A stretch of 64,000 nt of DNA from the NCBI GenBank assembly GCA_905221605.1, contig CAJNDS010002414.1, forward strand, positions 324,710 through 388,709, written 5' to 3'. This stretch comes from Symbiodinium natans. Lineage: Eukaryota; Sar; Dinophyceae; Suessiales; Symbiodiniaceae. Shown one piece after another: positions 11,881 through 21,433 of the stretch (its first letter is position 1; every line of letters starts with the position of its first letter). The position numbers were made by a program, and so were the translations under genes. The notes under the pieces are model-generated. The model did not search any database and had not been told where the DNA came from. It saw only the letters and a list, made by a program, of their open reading frames with translations.

Positions 11881-12162
11881 CTAAAAATTTGACAGTCCCC
11901 AATGTGCCTTCTGGCAGAGCTTCAGAAGTGGAGTCTGGTCCGCGCCCTCCACAAACAGGACCAAGGACGTGAAGAAGGACGGTCCGTCACCTGGAAAGGC
12001 TACGATGCTTTCGGATGGAGCCCCCAAGTCCCAGATTCTGTGCAAAGAACGGTTCTCCGAGCCTGTGGGATGTCCAATGCGCTGGAGAACCACCGTCACC
12101 TTGCTTGTCTTGCCTTCATCCCACTGGAAATCGAACGAGTGCCAACCTTGGCTCCAGGGATG
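11881..12162 (-). CDS. Unrecognised protein exon (C-terminal)
   Basis: A 94-codon open stretch that looks like real protein: HPWSQGWHSFDFQWDEGKTS at the start, VTVVLQRIGHPTGSENRS and FPGDGPSFFTSLVLFVEGAD further on, and a TAG stop at 11883-11881. Its balanced composition, with alternating hydrophobic residues and several W/F, suggests a beta-rich domain. No catalytic motif was recognised, and the 5' exon is not identified. On the same strand as the other genes. Confidence 0.45.
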   Translation of the reverse strand, partial: HPWSQGWHSFDFQWDEGKTSKVTVVLQRIGHPTGSENRSLHRIWDLGAPSESIVAFPGDGPSFFTSLVLFVEGADQTPLLKLCQKAHWGLSNF

Positions 12163-13121
12163 TGAAGCGACTGGCTCTTAGTCGGGAATGGCGGAGTTAG
12201 GTACCTTTCCCCTATCTATGTGGAAATATACACATATGTCCTTTAAGGGACTCTATAGGGTACCTGATTGCCTCACCTACTACGAGACAGGAAGGAAAAC
12301 CGTGTTCCCACCCCCAAGTGCCAGGACTGCAAAGGAACGGGGATCCCCCGGGTTTCGGGTTCAGGGTGTGCAGTTCTCGGTGCTTGAGGGAACTTATGAA
12401 CCTTAAAGGCTGCTAGGAGGCTTCCCCGCAAGGTTTTTTGCACGCGGCGTCACAAAAACTACACTTCGAAAAACATCCCTAAACCCCTAAAACCATCTCA
12501 ACCCATATCAAGCCTAAACTCTAAACTTCAGCCACGCTTCCCAGCCCGATGTTGCCTGAAGGCATTTGAACCTCTCGCTTGCGCTTGCGGCTTGCTCCGC
12601 CAACCTGGCAATTCCCAAGAAACCCTCGCATCCGGAATGGTCTTTCACTTTGTGTGTCAGGGTGTAGGGTTTGGGGTTTAGGCCTTAGGGTTTAGGGTTT
12701 AGGATGTAGCGTTCAGGGATCTCTCTCGCTCTCTCGCTCTCTCGTTCTCTCACTCGCTCTATCTCTCTCCTTCTCTGTGTCTCTCTCCCCCGCCTTACCC
12801 TTGCCCTTGACCATGACAAGCAAGTCGTCAATCTCGTCGTCGTCCGCCTCGAGTACGTTCGAGTTCGTTCAAGACTTGCCTCTGTGAGACCTAAACACTA
12901 AACACTACTGCGACTGTTTGGACGGGGACCCAGTCCAGCTGAGACCCAAGTTGAAGTCTACTTGTAACCTTAAGAAAAGCTTGAATGCTTGAAACTTGGA
13001 ACCAGTGCAGTACTGGTTTCAGCAGGTTGACAACACTCTCAAGGTTGTTTGCGACTGACAACATAAGCGATATTAGGAACAAACATGGCGCATGTGCACA
13101 CAAACATCCGTCTGAGACATC
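12163..13121. repeat. Repeats only: short palindromic element, CT tracts, degenerate TTTAGGG
   Basis: Around 12190-12285 is a hairpin-like element with facing AGGTACC and GGTACCT arms. At 12655-12712 are degenerate TTTAGGG units, and at 12720-12790 a CTCTCT/CTCG-rich tract. No gene was recognised. Confidence 0.6.
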
Positions 13122-13160
13122 GCCCCCCCCCCCCCCCCCGCCCCCCCCCCCCCCCCCCCC
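13122..13160. repeat. Poly-C run
   Basis: About 38 cytosines with one G interruption. The complement is G-quadruplex-prone. Confidence 0.95.
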
Positions 13161-14439
13161 ATGTCACGTTGGGTCCCCGCAGTGATGTCACGTAACTCCG
13201 AGCCACTCTCCTCTTGCCGTCAATTGCGCTGACCACAAAATCGGATGCGCACATCGTGCCTTGCCTGCCAACGAGGCTTCGAATTTGAGGCGCCTCCCCC
13301 CTGAAGTCTCTCGTGGTCCGAAGAAGACGCTCGGTTCTCTGATGTGTGGGCGCAAGGAACCATCACATTTTTGTGTCTCCCCCAGTGGCATGCCTAAGGC
13401 CCTCTCTCGGTACACTTGCTGTTATATCTTCACCAGAGGCCATAGCTCTTGCAAGAACAAAGATTGTGTCTTTCTGCAACTTAAAGGGTTCTAGTCCAGA
13501 GCTTTGAAGCGCCTCGTCATTCATTCCACCCAGACAGCCAAAAAAGAATTCAGCTCCACTTCACTCGAGCATGATGGGATGCAGAATCCGACACCGACAG
13601 TAACAGCTCACCTCACTCACAATAAACTCAGCAAACATTGCGCAGTGCTCGTGCTGCAGGAGACCGCTCCACTGCCAACGCCTCCCCAAACACCCCAAGT
13701 GGCGCAGGAGCAGACAGCCCTTTAACAGAGCAGTGCTGCAAGCACAGTCAAGCAAGCAGAGTCAAGTTTTCCATTTCGGGGCTGAAACGGTTTGCTCAAA
13801 TGAACGCCCAAAGTATCTCGAAGTGATGCAGTGCCGATGAGTGCAGGAGAGGCACTCCCAGACCTCTGCCCTTGCCCATGTCCGCACGGATGCTCCGTGC
13901 ATCCTGAACCTGGGCAGCCATGCTGGTCGAATGAAGCGGAATCCTGTCTTAGCTGAGGCTTCTCCTCACCAGAGGCCCCGAGCCCCCCAAACGGCGTCTG
14001 GGTCCCGCGCAGACTTGCTCACAAAGCGCAACATGTAGCTAAAGAGTGGCTCCTCTGGCCCGCAAGAGCTGGTCGTCTCAACTGCCCACTGACATGGGAC
14101 ACGGAGGTTTATTCAGTCCTCATTGGACTGTACCTCCAAGTAGACCGAGTTGCTCACATCGTAGGAAAGGTGGAGCCGGGCCTGCGGCAAGCTTCAGTTC
14201 TAGCTTTTTGCGCACTTTTTGGTAGCATTGAGAGGTGACTTCTGCATGCAGGGTATGCGGACCTCTTGCTCAAGGAAGGGGCAGGAGGATCGCAGAGGCT
14301 CCATCTTGCTAGCTCCATCAAGCTGAGCCATGACGTCTTACAAGTCTTCTGGCAAACACAGCTGACTTGTGAAAGGAGAAGCTAGGAGCCAGTTCAACCC
14401 TGAAGCTGCGCTTTTTGTTGCATCAGATTGCTCTTCCGA
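13161..14439. other. No confident gene
   Basis: A minus-strand stretch at about 13160-13250 (CASDFVVSAIDGKRRVARS) is protein-like and faintly resembles an RCC1 blade, but lacks the W-G core. The remaining frames carry no recognisable motif. Confidence 0.25.
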
Positions 14440-14867
14440 AAACCCTAAACCCTAAACCCTAAACCCTAAACCCTAAACCCTAAACCCTAAAGGTGTGGAA
14501 GAGAGAAACACATCTTGGAGGACATGAGCCAATGCAGCTGCAAGCTCTCCAAAGTCAAAACGGAACATGCCCTGAAGCAGGGTTTAGGGTTTAGGGTTTA
14601 GGTTTAGGGTTTAGGGTTTAGGGTTTAGGGTTTAGGGTTTAGGGTTTAGGGTTTAGGGTTTAGGGTTTAGGGTTTAGGGTTTAGGGTTTAGGGTTTAGGG
14701 TTTAGGGTTTAGGGTTAGGGTTTAGGGTTTAGGGTTTAGGGTTTAGGGTTTAGGGTTTAGGGTTTAGGGTTTAGGGTTTAGGGTTTAGGGTTTAGGGTTT
14801 AGGGTTTAGGGTTTACGGGTTAGGGTTTAGGGTTTAGGGTTTAGGGTTTAGGGTTTAGGGTTTAGGG
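14440..14867. repeat. Outward-facing telomere-like pair 1
   Basis: CCCTAAA array 14440-14491, an 87-bp unique spacer (14492-14578), then about 41 TTTAGGG units at 14579-14867, the longest array in the window. On the plus strand the order is C-rich, spacer, G-rich, which is how the two ends of a linear chromosome read. It is also a long inverted repeat able to fold into a hairpin. Confidence 0.95.
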
Positions 14868-15622
14868 AGACACCTGCACCTCTTTCTGGCCTCTACACGG
14901 GGGACATCAGCTCTGGGCTCTCCCGCATGAGGCTCATCTTTGCATTGCACGCCCATGCTCTCGCCCATCCTGCAACGATCACAGCGCCGGAAGTTGAGAC
15001 GTGGCACCAAGCACCGGAATTGTTCTTGGGCCCTTCGCTTGCCTGATGATGCCTTTGCCAAGGCGTTCGATGCCCTTTGTGAGCATGACCATGTCCTCTC
15101 AAGCGCTTATGGGACTCTCAAAAGGAACTCGAACATCGCGCGCCAAGTAACCTACATGGCCGTGTGCACGTGCGCCTGTCCTTGTTCTTTGCAACCCCCT
15201 TGAGCTGGGACATGCCTGTCAACAAATGCCCTACCGGTATTTGGGCCTTTAATCGGGTATACAAGGGGGTATATGAGGGTTCCCTATTTGAAGGGCCCAT
15301 GTTTCAAGGGACCATGCATACTAACCCTAAGACCTCCTCGCAAACAAGAGAGAAGGAAGGCCTTGCATGAACTCGGAGAGGTCCAGCTCTCCCTGGCCAC
15401 GCTCTGGCTCGGGCCCCTCAGCCCTGTTTAGTGTTTAGGGTTTAGGGGGGTGTAGGGTATAGGGTTTCAGGTTTAGGGTTTAGAGTTTAAGGTATAGGGT
15501 TTAAGGTTTAGGGTTAGGGCTTAGGGTTATTGCGCCCAAAAGTTGCGGAAAGCAGGCCCTCTCCCTCCTCGCCGCCGGTGTCCAGCAGTGAGAAGAGCTC
15601 CATGGCTTGCTCCTTCTTCAAC
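14868..15622. other. Possible exon; otherwise unassigned
   Basis: Between 14880 and 15100 both strands read as plausible protein (minus: KASSGKRRAQEQFRCLVPRL with several Cys; plus: LPDDAFAKAFDALCEHDHVL). With no motif to decide, the coding strand is unclear. 15230-15310 holds GGGTA/TACCC palindromic sequence, and 15427-15528 degenerate TTTAGGG units. Confidence 0.3.
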
Positions 15623-15765
15623 CTTAGGCACAGCTATGGTTTGGGGGATCTTCCCCCGCTCATTACTAACAGCTCCTTCATGGGGATGATAATGGGGGGT
15701 ACTTGAGAGGCCGCAACGAGCTGTTAAGAATAAAGGGGGAACATCCCAACTCAGCACTGCTATGG
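15623..15765. mobile_element. Short inverted-repeat element (MITE/introner-like) with duplicated flanks
   Basis: The core is about 15640-15750. The left arm begins TTGGGGGATCTTCCCCC and the right arm ends GGGGGAACATCCCAA. The arms pair for about 33 bp with a few mismatches, including TAACAGCTC on both sides. Similar sequence flanks it: CACAGCTATGG (ending 15639) and CACTGCTATGG (ending 15765). It shares its GGGAT-x-TTCCCCC end with the element at 22531-22632. Confidence 0.6.
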
Positions 15766-15846
15766 CACTCCCAAGACCCCTGAAAGGATCCAAAAGGCAG
15801 ATCCCCTCTTCATAAGGGTTCCTAAGAATGACCCCCAAATGGTAGC

Positions 15847-16166
15847 AAACCCTAAACCCTAAACCCTAAACCCGAAACCCTAAACCCTAAACCCTAAACC
15901 CTGTTGGGGGGGGTTCGACCTGTTGGGCTTCGCCTATGGCAAGCCTGAGGTGCCCACCCCAACATCAGGAACTTATCGCAGATGGCCTGATCCTTGAAGG
16001 CCTTCGAAAAGGGTTTAGGGTTTAGGGTTTAGGGTTTAGGGCTTAGGGTTTAGAGTTTAGGGTTTAGGGTTTAGGGTTTAGGGTTTAGGGTTTTAGGGTT
16101 TTAGGGTTTTAGGGCTTTAGGGTTTAGGGCTTAGGGCTTCGGGTTTGGGGTTTGGGGTTTAGGGTG
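15847..16166. repeat. Outward-facing telomere-like pair 2
   Basis: CCCTAAA array 15847-15902, a 109-bp spacer, then a TTTAGGG/TTTTAGGG array 16012-16166. The right array ends within a few bases of the EF-hand exon of the channel gene, so it probably occupies the following intron or the 3' flank. Confidence 0.93.
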
Positions 16167-16168
16167 CT

Positions 16169-18805
16169 GGCGCGCTCAGCCCACGGGTGTGCCTCCTCAA
16201 ACTCTGCCAAGCTGACAATGCCACTTCCATCTTCGTCAATTTCACGAAACATCCTTGCTGCAGTTTGTCTCGTTTGCCTGGGGCGTGATCGGCTGCCCGA
16301 CTTCTACCGAAGCTGGGCGGCCGGCTCTTCTAGCTCCTTCATCTCCCGTTCCTGCTCCCTCTTGCGTAAGATGGCCATCCTTGCTTGTTAAGTCGGACCA
16401 ACAGCAAGATTCAGTAAGGATGCCCAAGCAGGGCAGGCTGGGGACACCGGCTCTTTCTCATCACCTTTTGACATGTCCATAGCCTGCCTCGGACGTTCCG
16501 TGATGCAGGCAGCTTCTCTCACGCCCAAGTTCCTTGTGTCTGTAGCTTCTACGAGGCTCGTGCTGGACGATCACAGCTGTGACTAAATTCAGCAGTACGA
16601 AGGATGACATGGCAGTGAAGAGCCAGAGAAAGATCCTGGCGCAAAACTTGGGACGCAAGCGCAGCCGGAACAGCCCTCACGTGACACCCTATTCGTGCTG
16701 CCTTCCAGAACCTTCGCTGCCGTGTCTGTTTGAGTAGGTAAGCATTACAGCGTTTCAGGTCGAGCGGCTGTGCTGGCCATACAGTGTCTATCGTCTTTCG
16801 GGCTTCGATGCGACACATCCAGCAGCCTGCACTTGTCCCACCGTCGTTCCCAAAATCCCGTCTGAGGCTGTAGAAGCAGCAAGGAGTCTTGCCAAAAGCA
16901 AAACTGTCGAAACCCTCGTTTATCTCGGTCGAAACCCGAAAGGCCCGTAAGGATGCAACAAAGAAGATGCCGAATTCAGTCGCGCTGGTGTGGGGCATGC
17001 ACTCTAGCTTTGTCATAACCTCTGGTTTGCGGCCATGTTGTTCAAGCACGACTTTCGGAGATACACGATACCACGATGCCTGTGACATTCGCCAGCGCTT
17101 TGGTTCCCAGTAGCTCACTGCAAAAATGTGCCGGGCTTGCCAGATGAAGGGCAGCTCTTCCACCAAGGCATCCTCAGTGCTCTGAAGGTTGCCAGGATTG
17201 CTAAAACTTGGAGGTTCATGGTACTTACTAACCAATGATAGCTGTACTTAAGACTGTACTTATAGGTACTTATTAACCAATGATAACTGTACTTAAGACT
17301 GCACTTATAGGTACTTATTAACCAGTTAGAACCGTACTTAAGACTGCACTTATAGGTACTTATGAACCAATTATAACTGCACTTAAGACTGTACTTATAG
17401 GTACTTATGAACCAATTATAACTGCACTTCAGACTGTACTTATAACCTGGGCTCCTCGCCATGATGGCCTGCGAGTCGTCCCCGTGCATAAAGCGCGTCA
17501 ACGTCAGCATCGAGGCGCTGATCCCTGTTCCAGGGAGTCGAGATTCCCTAAACCCTAAACCCTAAACCCTAAACCCGAAACCCGAAACCCTAAACCCCAA
17601 ACCCCGGAGAAGAATCATCGACAGCCAATGGGCCTTTGAATCGTTGCTGTGCTTCTTTGGCACCATCGGAGGCAGTACTCGGGAACTCCTGAAAGCCAAT
17701 CCTGTTGCGAGCAAAATATCCGAATTTCAGAAGAAAAAACCGGACAGGCACATCAGCCGTAGGGTTCCCACAGCTCGCAACAGAAGATGGCGAACACGTA
17801 CAGGTTGAAAACGATCAGGCTCATCGCTGCCAAGAACAGAGATGGTGGTCACTCTCTAGCAGCTCTCTCTCTCTCTCTCTCTCCGGGCGAATCGCGTGAC
17901 ACCGCGCAACACTAGCGCGAAAATCTGCTGATCTACCGTGATCTACCTGAGGCGAGGGTACCACCGCTGCTGACAAGTCCGCGAACCAGCCTTCCATTTT
18001 TTGCTTCCAACATCTCGAGATACAAAGAACCGCCTTGCTTTTTGACGCTCTGAGGTCTCAGCTTCCACAGGTCTTCGAATGCACCTACATGCTTGAAGGC
18101 TTTCACCTTAGGTATACAACACAGGGAGTCCATCTACCGAAAGAGGCGCAGCTGTATCTTGCACAGGATGCTGCAGGTCTGTGGGGCTGGCGAGCTGCAC
18201 GAATCGCAGCATCCGCGCAATGCGGAAAAACTTGAAGAGATCGCTCCTCAGCTTCCCAAAAGCGAGAACATGTTCGAGGCAACAGTCGAGTCGCTGAGGC
18301 CCTCTGCGCCTCTGCTTCGATCTGAAGCGGCTGCATAATCTGCCATGAAAGACAAAAACTGATGTGTTTTTTTTGTGCTTTTAGTGTGCGTCTCGCACAT
18401 GAAGGGCAGCGTTGTGGCGGGTCGCATCTGTTCGCTCTAGCCCCTACCCTGTTCTCTTCACAGCATGCAGCAGAACACCCGGCTTGCTTTGTGCCTGCCA
18501 CCAGTTATCTCGTTCGTTCACACAAGTCGCAAGTTGCCGGGCGCGCCCACACGACAATGACTCCTGGGCACCATACGATGAAGGTGTCCAGGAGGTGCTC
18601 GGTGTCCTATCTCTTTGGGGCATGCAGCACTGCAGAGTGGTGCGATGTTGAATGCCAGCTTCGGGCACAGATCGTCGGAATACGGCGCTGCCTTGCACTT
18701 TGTATTATAGACATATAGAGACGTCCTTGAACCACCTGTAGCCGAAGACACGGACGCGAAGGCACCACTCCAGTAGAAAGAAAGCAGTGACCTCAATACT
18801 CAGAT
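16169..18805 (-). CDS. Voltage-gated cation channel with C-terminal EF-hand
   Basis: A plasma-membrane channel of the Nav/Cav-like superfamily, recognised from exon-sized blocks in order on the minus strand: S2 (about 18707-18805, AFFLLEWCLRVRVFGYRWFKD), S3 (18524-18605, DTFIVWCPGVIVVW), S4 (18181-18260, KFFRIARMLRFVQ with K/R every third residue), S4-S5 linker (about 17950-18000, LVRGLVSSGGTLAS), S5 (17757-17827, AMSLIVFNLYVFAIF), pore (about 17452-17527, SASMLTLTRFMHGDDSQ), S6 (16561-16637, LFTAMSSFVLLNLVTAVIV), then a charged helix (16312-16391, ILRKREQEREMKELEE) and an EF-hand (loop 16202-16237, DEDGSGIVSLAE; ligands at positions 1, 3, 5 and 12 intact). Only one S1-S6 set is seen, and S1 was not found. 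The EF-hand suggests calcium regulation. Introns hold telomere-like repeats and a 45-bp minisatellite. Ion selectivity cannot be read from the sequence. Confidence 0.85.
17221..17444. repeat. 45-bp minisatellite, five copies, inside the channel gene
   Basis: Five units of exactly 45 bp (the last 44 bp retained), each starting GTACTTAnnAACC. On the minus strand one frame stays open through all copies and reads YKYSLKCSYNWFIST-like units, directly after the pore exon. A single diverged relative occurs at 28611-28652. Confidence 0.95.
17548..17605. repeat. CCCTAAA array inside the channel gene
   Basis: About eight CCCTAAA/CCCGAAA units between the S5 exon (17757-17827) and the pore exon (17452-17527), hence within an intron or two closely spaced introns. 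Confidence 0.92.
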
Positions 18806-19505
18806 GTGCAAGCAGCCATTGGCAGGCGAGCTAAGTTCTTTAAGCGCTAGAAACGTTCTAGATTGCACGAAGGCAGCCTGAGTCTGCGACCATGCTTTCT
18901 GAGAACTGAATAAAAAAGGGGAGGTTCACGCTATCGGTCTGCAGGCAAATAACCTTAGATCGGCTTCGGCGAACGAAAACTATGCTATTTCTTGACATCG
19001 TGGACGTTGGCAGATGACAGGTTGATGCTTCTTGTGTCCAGCGGTGACATTTGCAGATAAGCAGCAAAAACGCTGAAGCAAATCGCACATCCACAGGCAA
19101 TCTCGAATTCATCTGAGCACACGAATACCTACAAGGCACTTGGCAACGTCAACACTTCACAGGGCTCTCCTTTGAGCCACCCTCCGGCCTTCAATGATCC
19201 TGCAGCTGCTTCGCCCTCCGCCTCCTTCGGGACCTTTTCAGGTAGATCCGGAACGTCTTTGTGCTCATCCTCCTGCACCTGTCAGACTCAGAAACACTGC
19301 TGGTGCAAGCACAGGGACACTTCAAGCAACCGAAGAGGCCTCCTGTGCAACAGCATCGGCCTTGAGGGGATTGCGCTTTGCACGCGAGAGAGGAAGAAAG
19401 AAAGCTTGGCGCGTGACGGGCACCACAGCTGATGAGTTCCTCAGAACACGACTCAGAACATGAACCCGAAGGGACGAAGAGAAGAGACAAAGATGCAAAA
19501 GTCAC
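18806..19505. other. Probable 5' part of the channel gene, unresolved
   Basis: Expected to contain S1 and the N-terminal cytoplasmic region of the channel. A minus-strand stretch near 19330-19400 (AKRNPLKADAVAQEASSVA) is protein-like and could be N-terminal exon. No S1 helix or start codon could be assigned. A CT dinucleotide tract occurs downstream, at 17860-17882. Confidence 0.3.
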
Positions 19506-19893
19506 CAACCCTAACCCCTAAACCCCTAAACCCCTAAACCCCTAAACCCCTAAACCCCTAAACCCCTAAACCCCTAAACCCCTAAACCCCTAAACCCCAA
19601 ACCCTAAACACCCCTAAACCCCTAAACCCCTACCCCTAAACCCCAAACACCCCTAAACCCCTAACCCCTAAACCCCTAAACCCTAAACCCTAAACCCCCC
19701 TAACCCCCTAAACCCCCGAACCCTAAACCCCTAAACAGGCCTCACTGCATCCATGCTGTTGGAGCCACGAGGAGGGCCATGGCCTGCTCGGATCTCAATT
19801 CTTCTTCATCATCAGCCAGGGTTTAGGGTTGAGGGTTTAGGGTTTAGGGTTTAGGGTTTAGGGTTCAGGGTTTAGGGTTTAGGGTTTAGGGCT
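19506..19893. repeat. Outward-facing pair 3, left arm of variant CCCCTAAA units
   Basis: The left arm (19506-19735) is mostly the octamer CCCCTAAA rather than the heptamer. After an 83-bp spacer comes a standard TTTAGGG array (19819-19893). The left arm is the only long variant array in the window. Confidence 0.93.
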
Positions 19894-19999
19894 TATTGGG
19901 GGTGTTTGCGAGAATAGGGATTCTAAAAAGGACCCCAAGAAGGTACCCCGAATTTCGGGAACCCCGCGCAGCACCTTGATGCTTACCTGCTTTGGTGTT

Positions 20000-20135
20000 T
20001 AGGGTCTTTAGGGTTGTGGGGCTTGGGGTCGAGGGTTTGGTGTTTAGGGTTGAGGGTTTTAGGGTTTTAGGGTTTAGGGTTTAGGGTTTAGGGTTTGGGG
20101 TTGGGGGTCCAGGGTTTTAGGGCTTTACACACACA
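20000..20135. repeat. Degenerate TTTAGGG tract plus short CA run
   Basis: Imperfect TTTAGGG/TTTTAGGG units ending in an ACACACACACAC run at about 20126-20140. Confidence 0.8.
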
Positions 20136-20233
20136 CACACAGACAGAGCCCACGGCCTCACGGGAGGAAGGGAAGTTCCTTAGCCGAGGCAGCTCATCAG
20201 CTTCGAGCGCTGGGACTGCGAGTCGAGCATGCT

Positions 20234-20470
20234 CAGAGAACTTCAGGGGATATTCCCCCCTGATACTAAGAGCCCTTAAGTATTCATAGGGAATGTAGTA
20301 CCCCCTATATACGATAATCCCTGTCAGAGAACTTCAGGAAATATTTCACCCCTTGTACTAAGAGCCCTGGGATTCTAGTACCCCATTAGAAGTATCATCA
20401 GGAAATATTTCCCCCTTGTACTAAGAGTCCTTCATAGGGGAGTGTAGTACCATTCGTGTAGGGGGCAACA
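20234..20470. repeat. Three related short palindromic units in tandem
   Basis: The 14-mer CAGAGAACTTCAGG occurs at 20234-20247 and 20325-20338, and CAGGAAATATTTC starts a third unit near 20399. Each unit continues with C-rich, then TACTAAGAG, then ATAGGG/TAGTACC blocks. The spacing is about 91 and then 75 bp. The units look like nested or tandem copies of the short inverted-repeat family seen elsewhere in the window. Confidence 0.7.
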
Positions 20471-20627
20471 TCCCAACTTCTTTCCTTAAACTACAGGAGC
20501 TTTTTTCTTGAAGGTACATGGTTCCGAAAATTGGGGTACCCTTTTTGGGGATCTTTTTAAGGGGATTCGATTCTGTTTGGGGTAGAAAAGGGGTACCCCT
20601 TGGGACACACCCACATTGATTGGAGGG

Positions 20628-21261
20628 TATCCGCCGAGGCTTCGGGCCGGAGGTGTATAGGTTGTCAGAACAGGCACCCCCCTCCAAATCCTCCCCCCAA
20701 ACCCAAAACCATTTTTCGGACCCCTTTTTTTGCCTCAAATGGGTACCCCCCTAGGAAACCGGGGTCCGCAAGCGGACGGTTCGCCAGGACCAGAGGCAGT
20801 TGAAGCCCCTCCCAGCAGGCCTCCCCCCCCCCCCCCCCCCACCTCTCCCCCCACACCCTTTTCCCCGCCCAAGGGTAAGATCAATGGGTGTGAGCACGGC
20901 CGGGATGCATTACACGAGCCGAAGAGTCTAAGCTTGAACCTGAACCCTAAACCTTAAACCTTAAACCTTTCGCCCGAAGCACTCCCCCCTCCCCCTTCCC
21001 CCACAATCCAAGCCGAACCGTCTCTTGAACCCTAAACCCAAAAAAACCCTAAACCCCAAAGCATGAACCTTGAGCCCTAAGCCCTCAATCCTAAGCTAAC
21101 CCTCAACCCTAAACCCCAAACCATAAACCATAAACCCGGAACCCTAAACCCTAAACCCAACCCTTATTGCCTGGGGTCCAGCGACTTGGGCGCTGCGGAA
21201 TCACCATGCTCACGCGGATGCGCTGGGCCGGGCCGAGGCGGGTCGCGTAGCGTTAAAATTA
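20628..21261. repeat. Dispersed duplicated segment, copy 2
   Basis: Same block order as 6762-7278: TATCCGCCGAGGC start, poly-C, degenerate CCCTAAA/CCATAAACC units, and the conserved terminal block 21170-21261 (GCGACTTGGGCGCTGCGG through CGTAGCGTTAAAATTA). The first part also carries ~100 bp of GGGTACC-rich sequence absent from copy 1. Confidence 0.88.
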
Positions 21262-21433
21262 GTACGTCTTGACGTCCATAATGGCTGTCCAAGGCACAAT
21301 CTCTGGCTTGCGATAGAATATTGTCACCGACGACCCGCCGAGCTCTCACAACTTCGGCCAAGTGAGCCAAATGGATGACAAACGCCCAGGGGTCATGATT
21401 GAGGCCATTGATCCCCTCATTACAGTCATTCAT
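21262..21433 (-). CDS. Unrecognised exon next to the duplicated block
   Basis: An open minus-strand stretch with normal protein composition: NDCNEGINGLNHDPWAFVIH at its start, then HLAEVVRARRVVGDNILSQA, probably helical. The frame continues into the duplicated block (LTLRDPPRPGPAHPRE), so either that block is coding in both copies or the exon ends at its border. No family recognised. Confidence 0.4.

Noticed and set aside
14440-14867. CRISPR-like regular repeat array
   Set aside because: The repeats are 7-bp units in direct contact without unique spacers, in a eukaryotic genome; they are telomere-type repeats.
17600-17700. Plus-strand channel-pore-like stretch (LLCFFGTIGGSTRELLKA)
   Set aside because: The neighbouring S2-S6 and pore exons are all on the minus strand in correct order; the resemblance on the plus strand is most likely coincidental.
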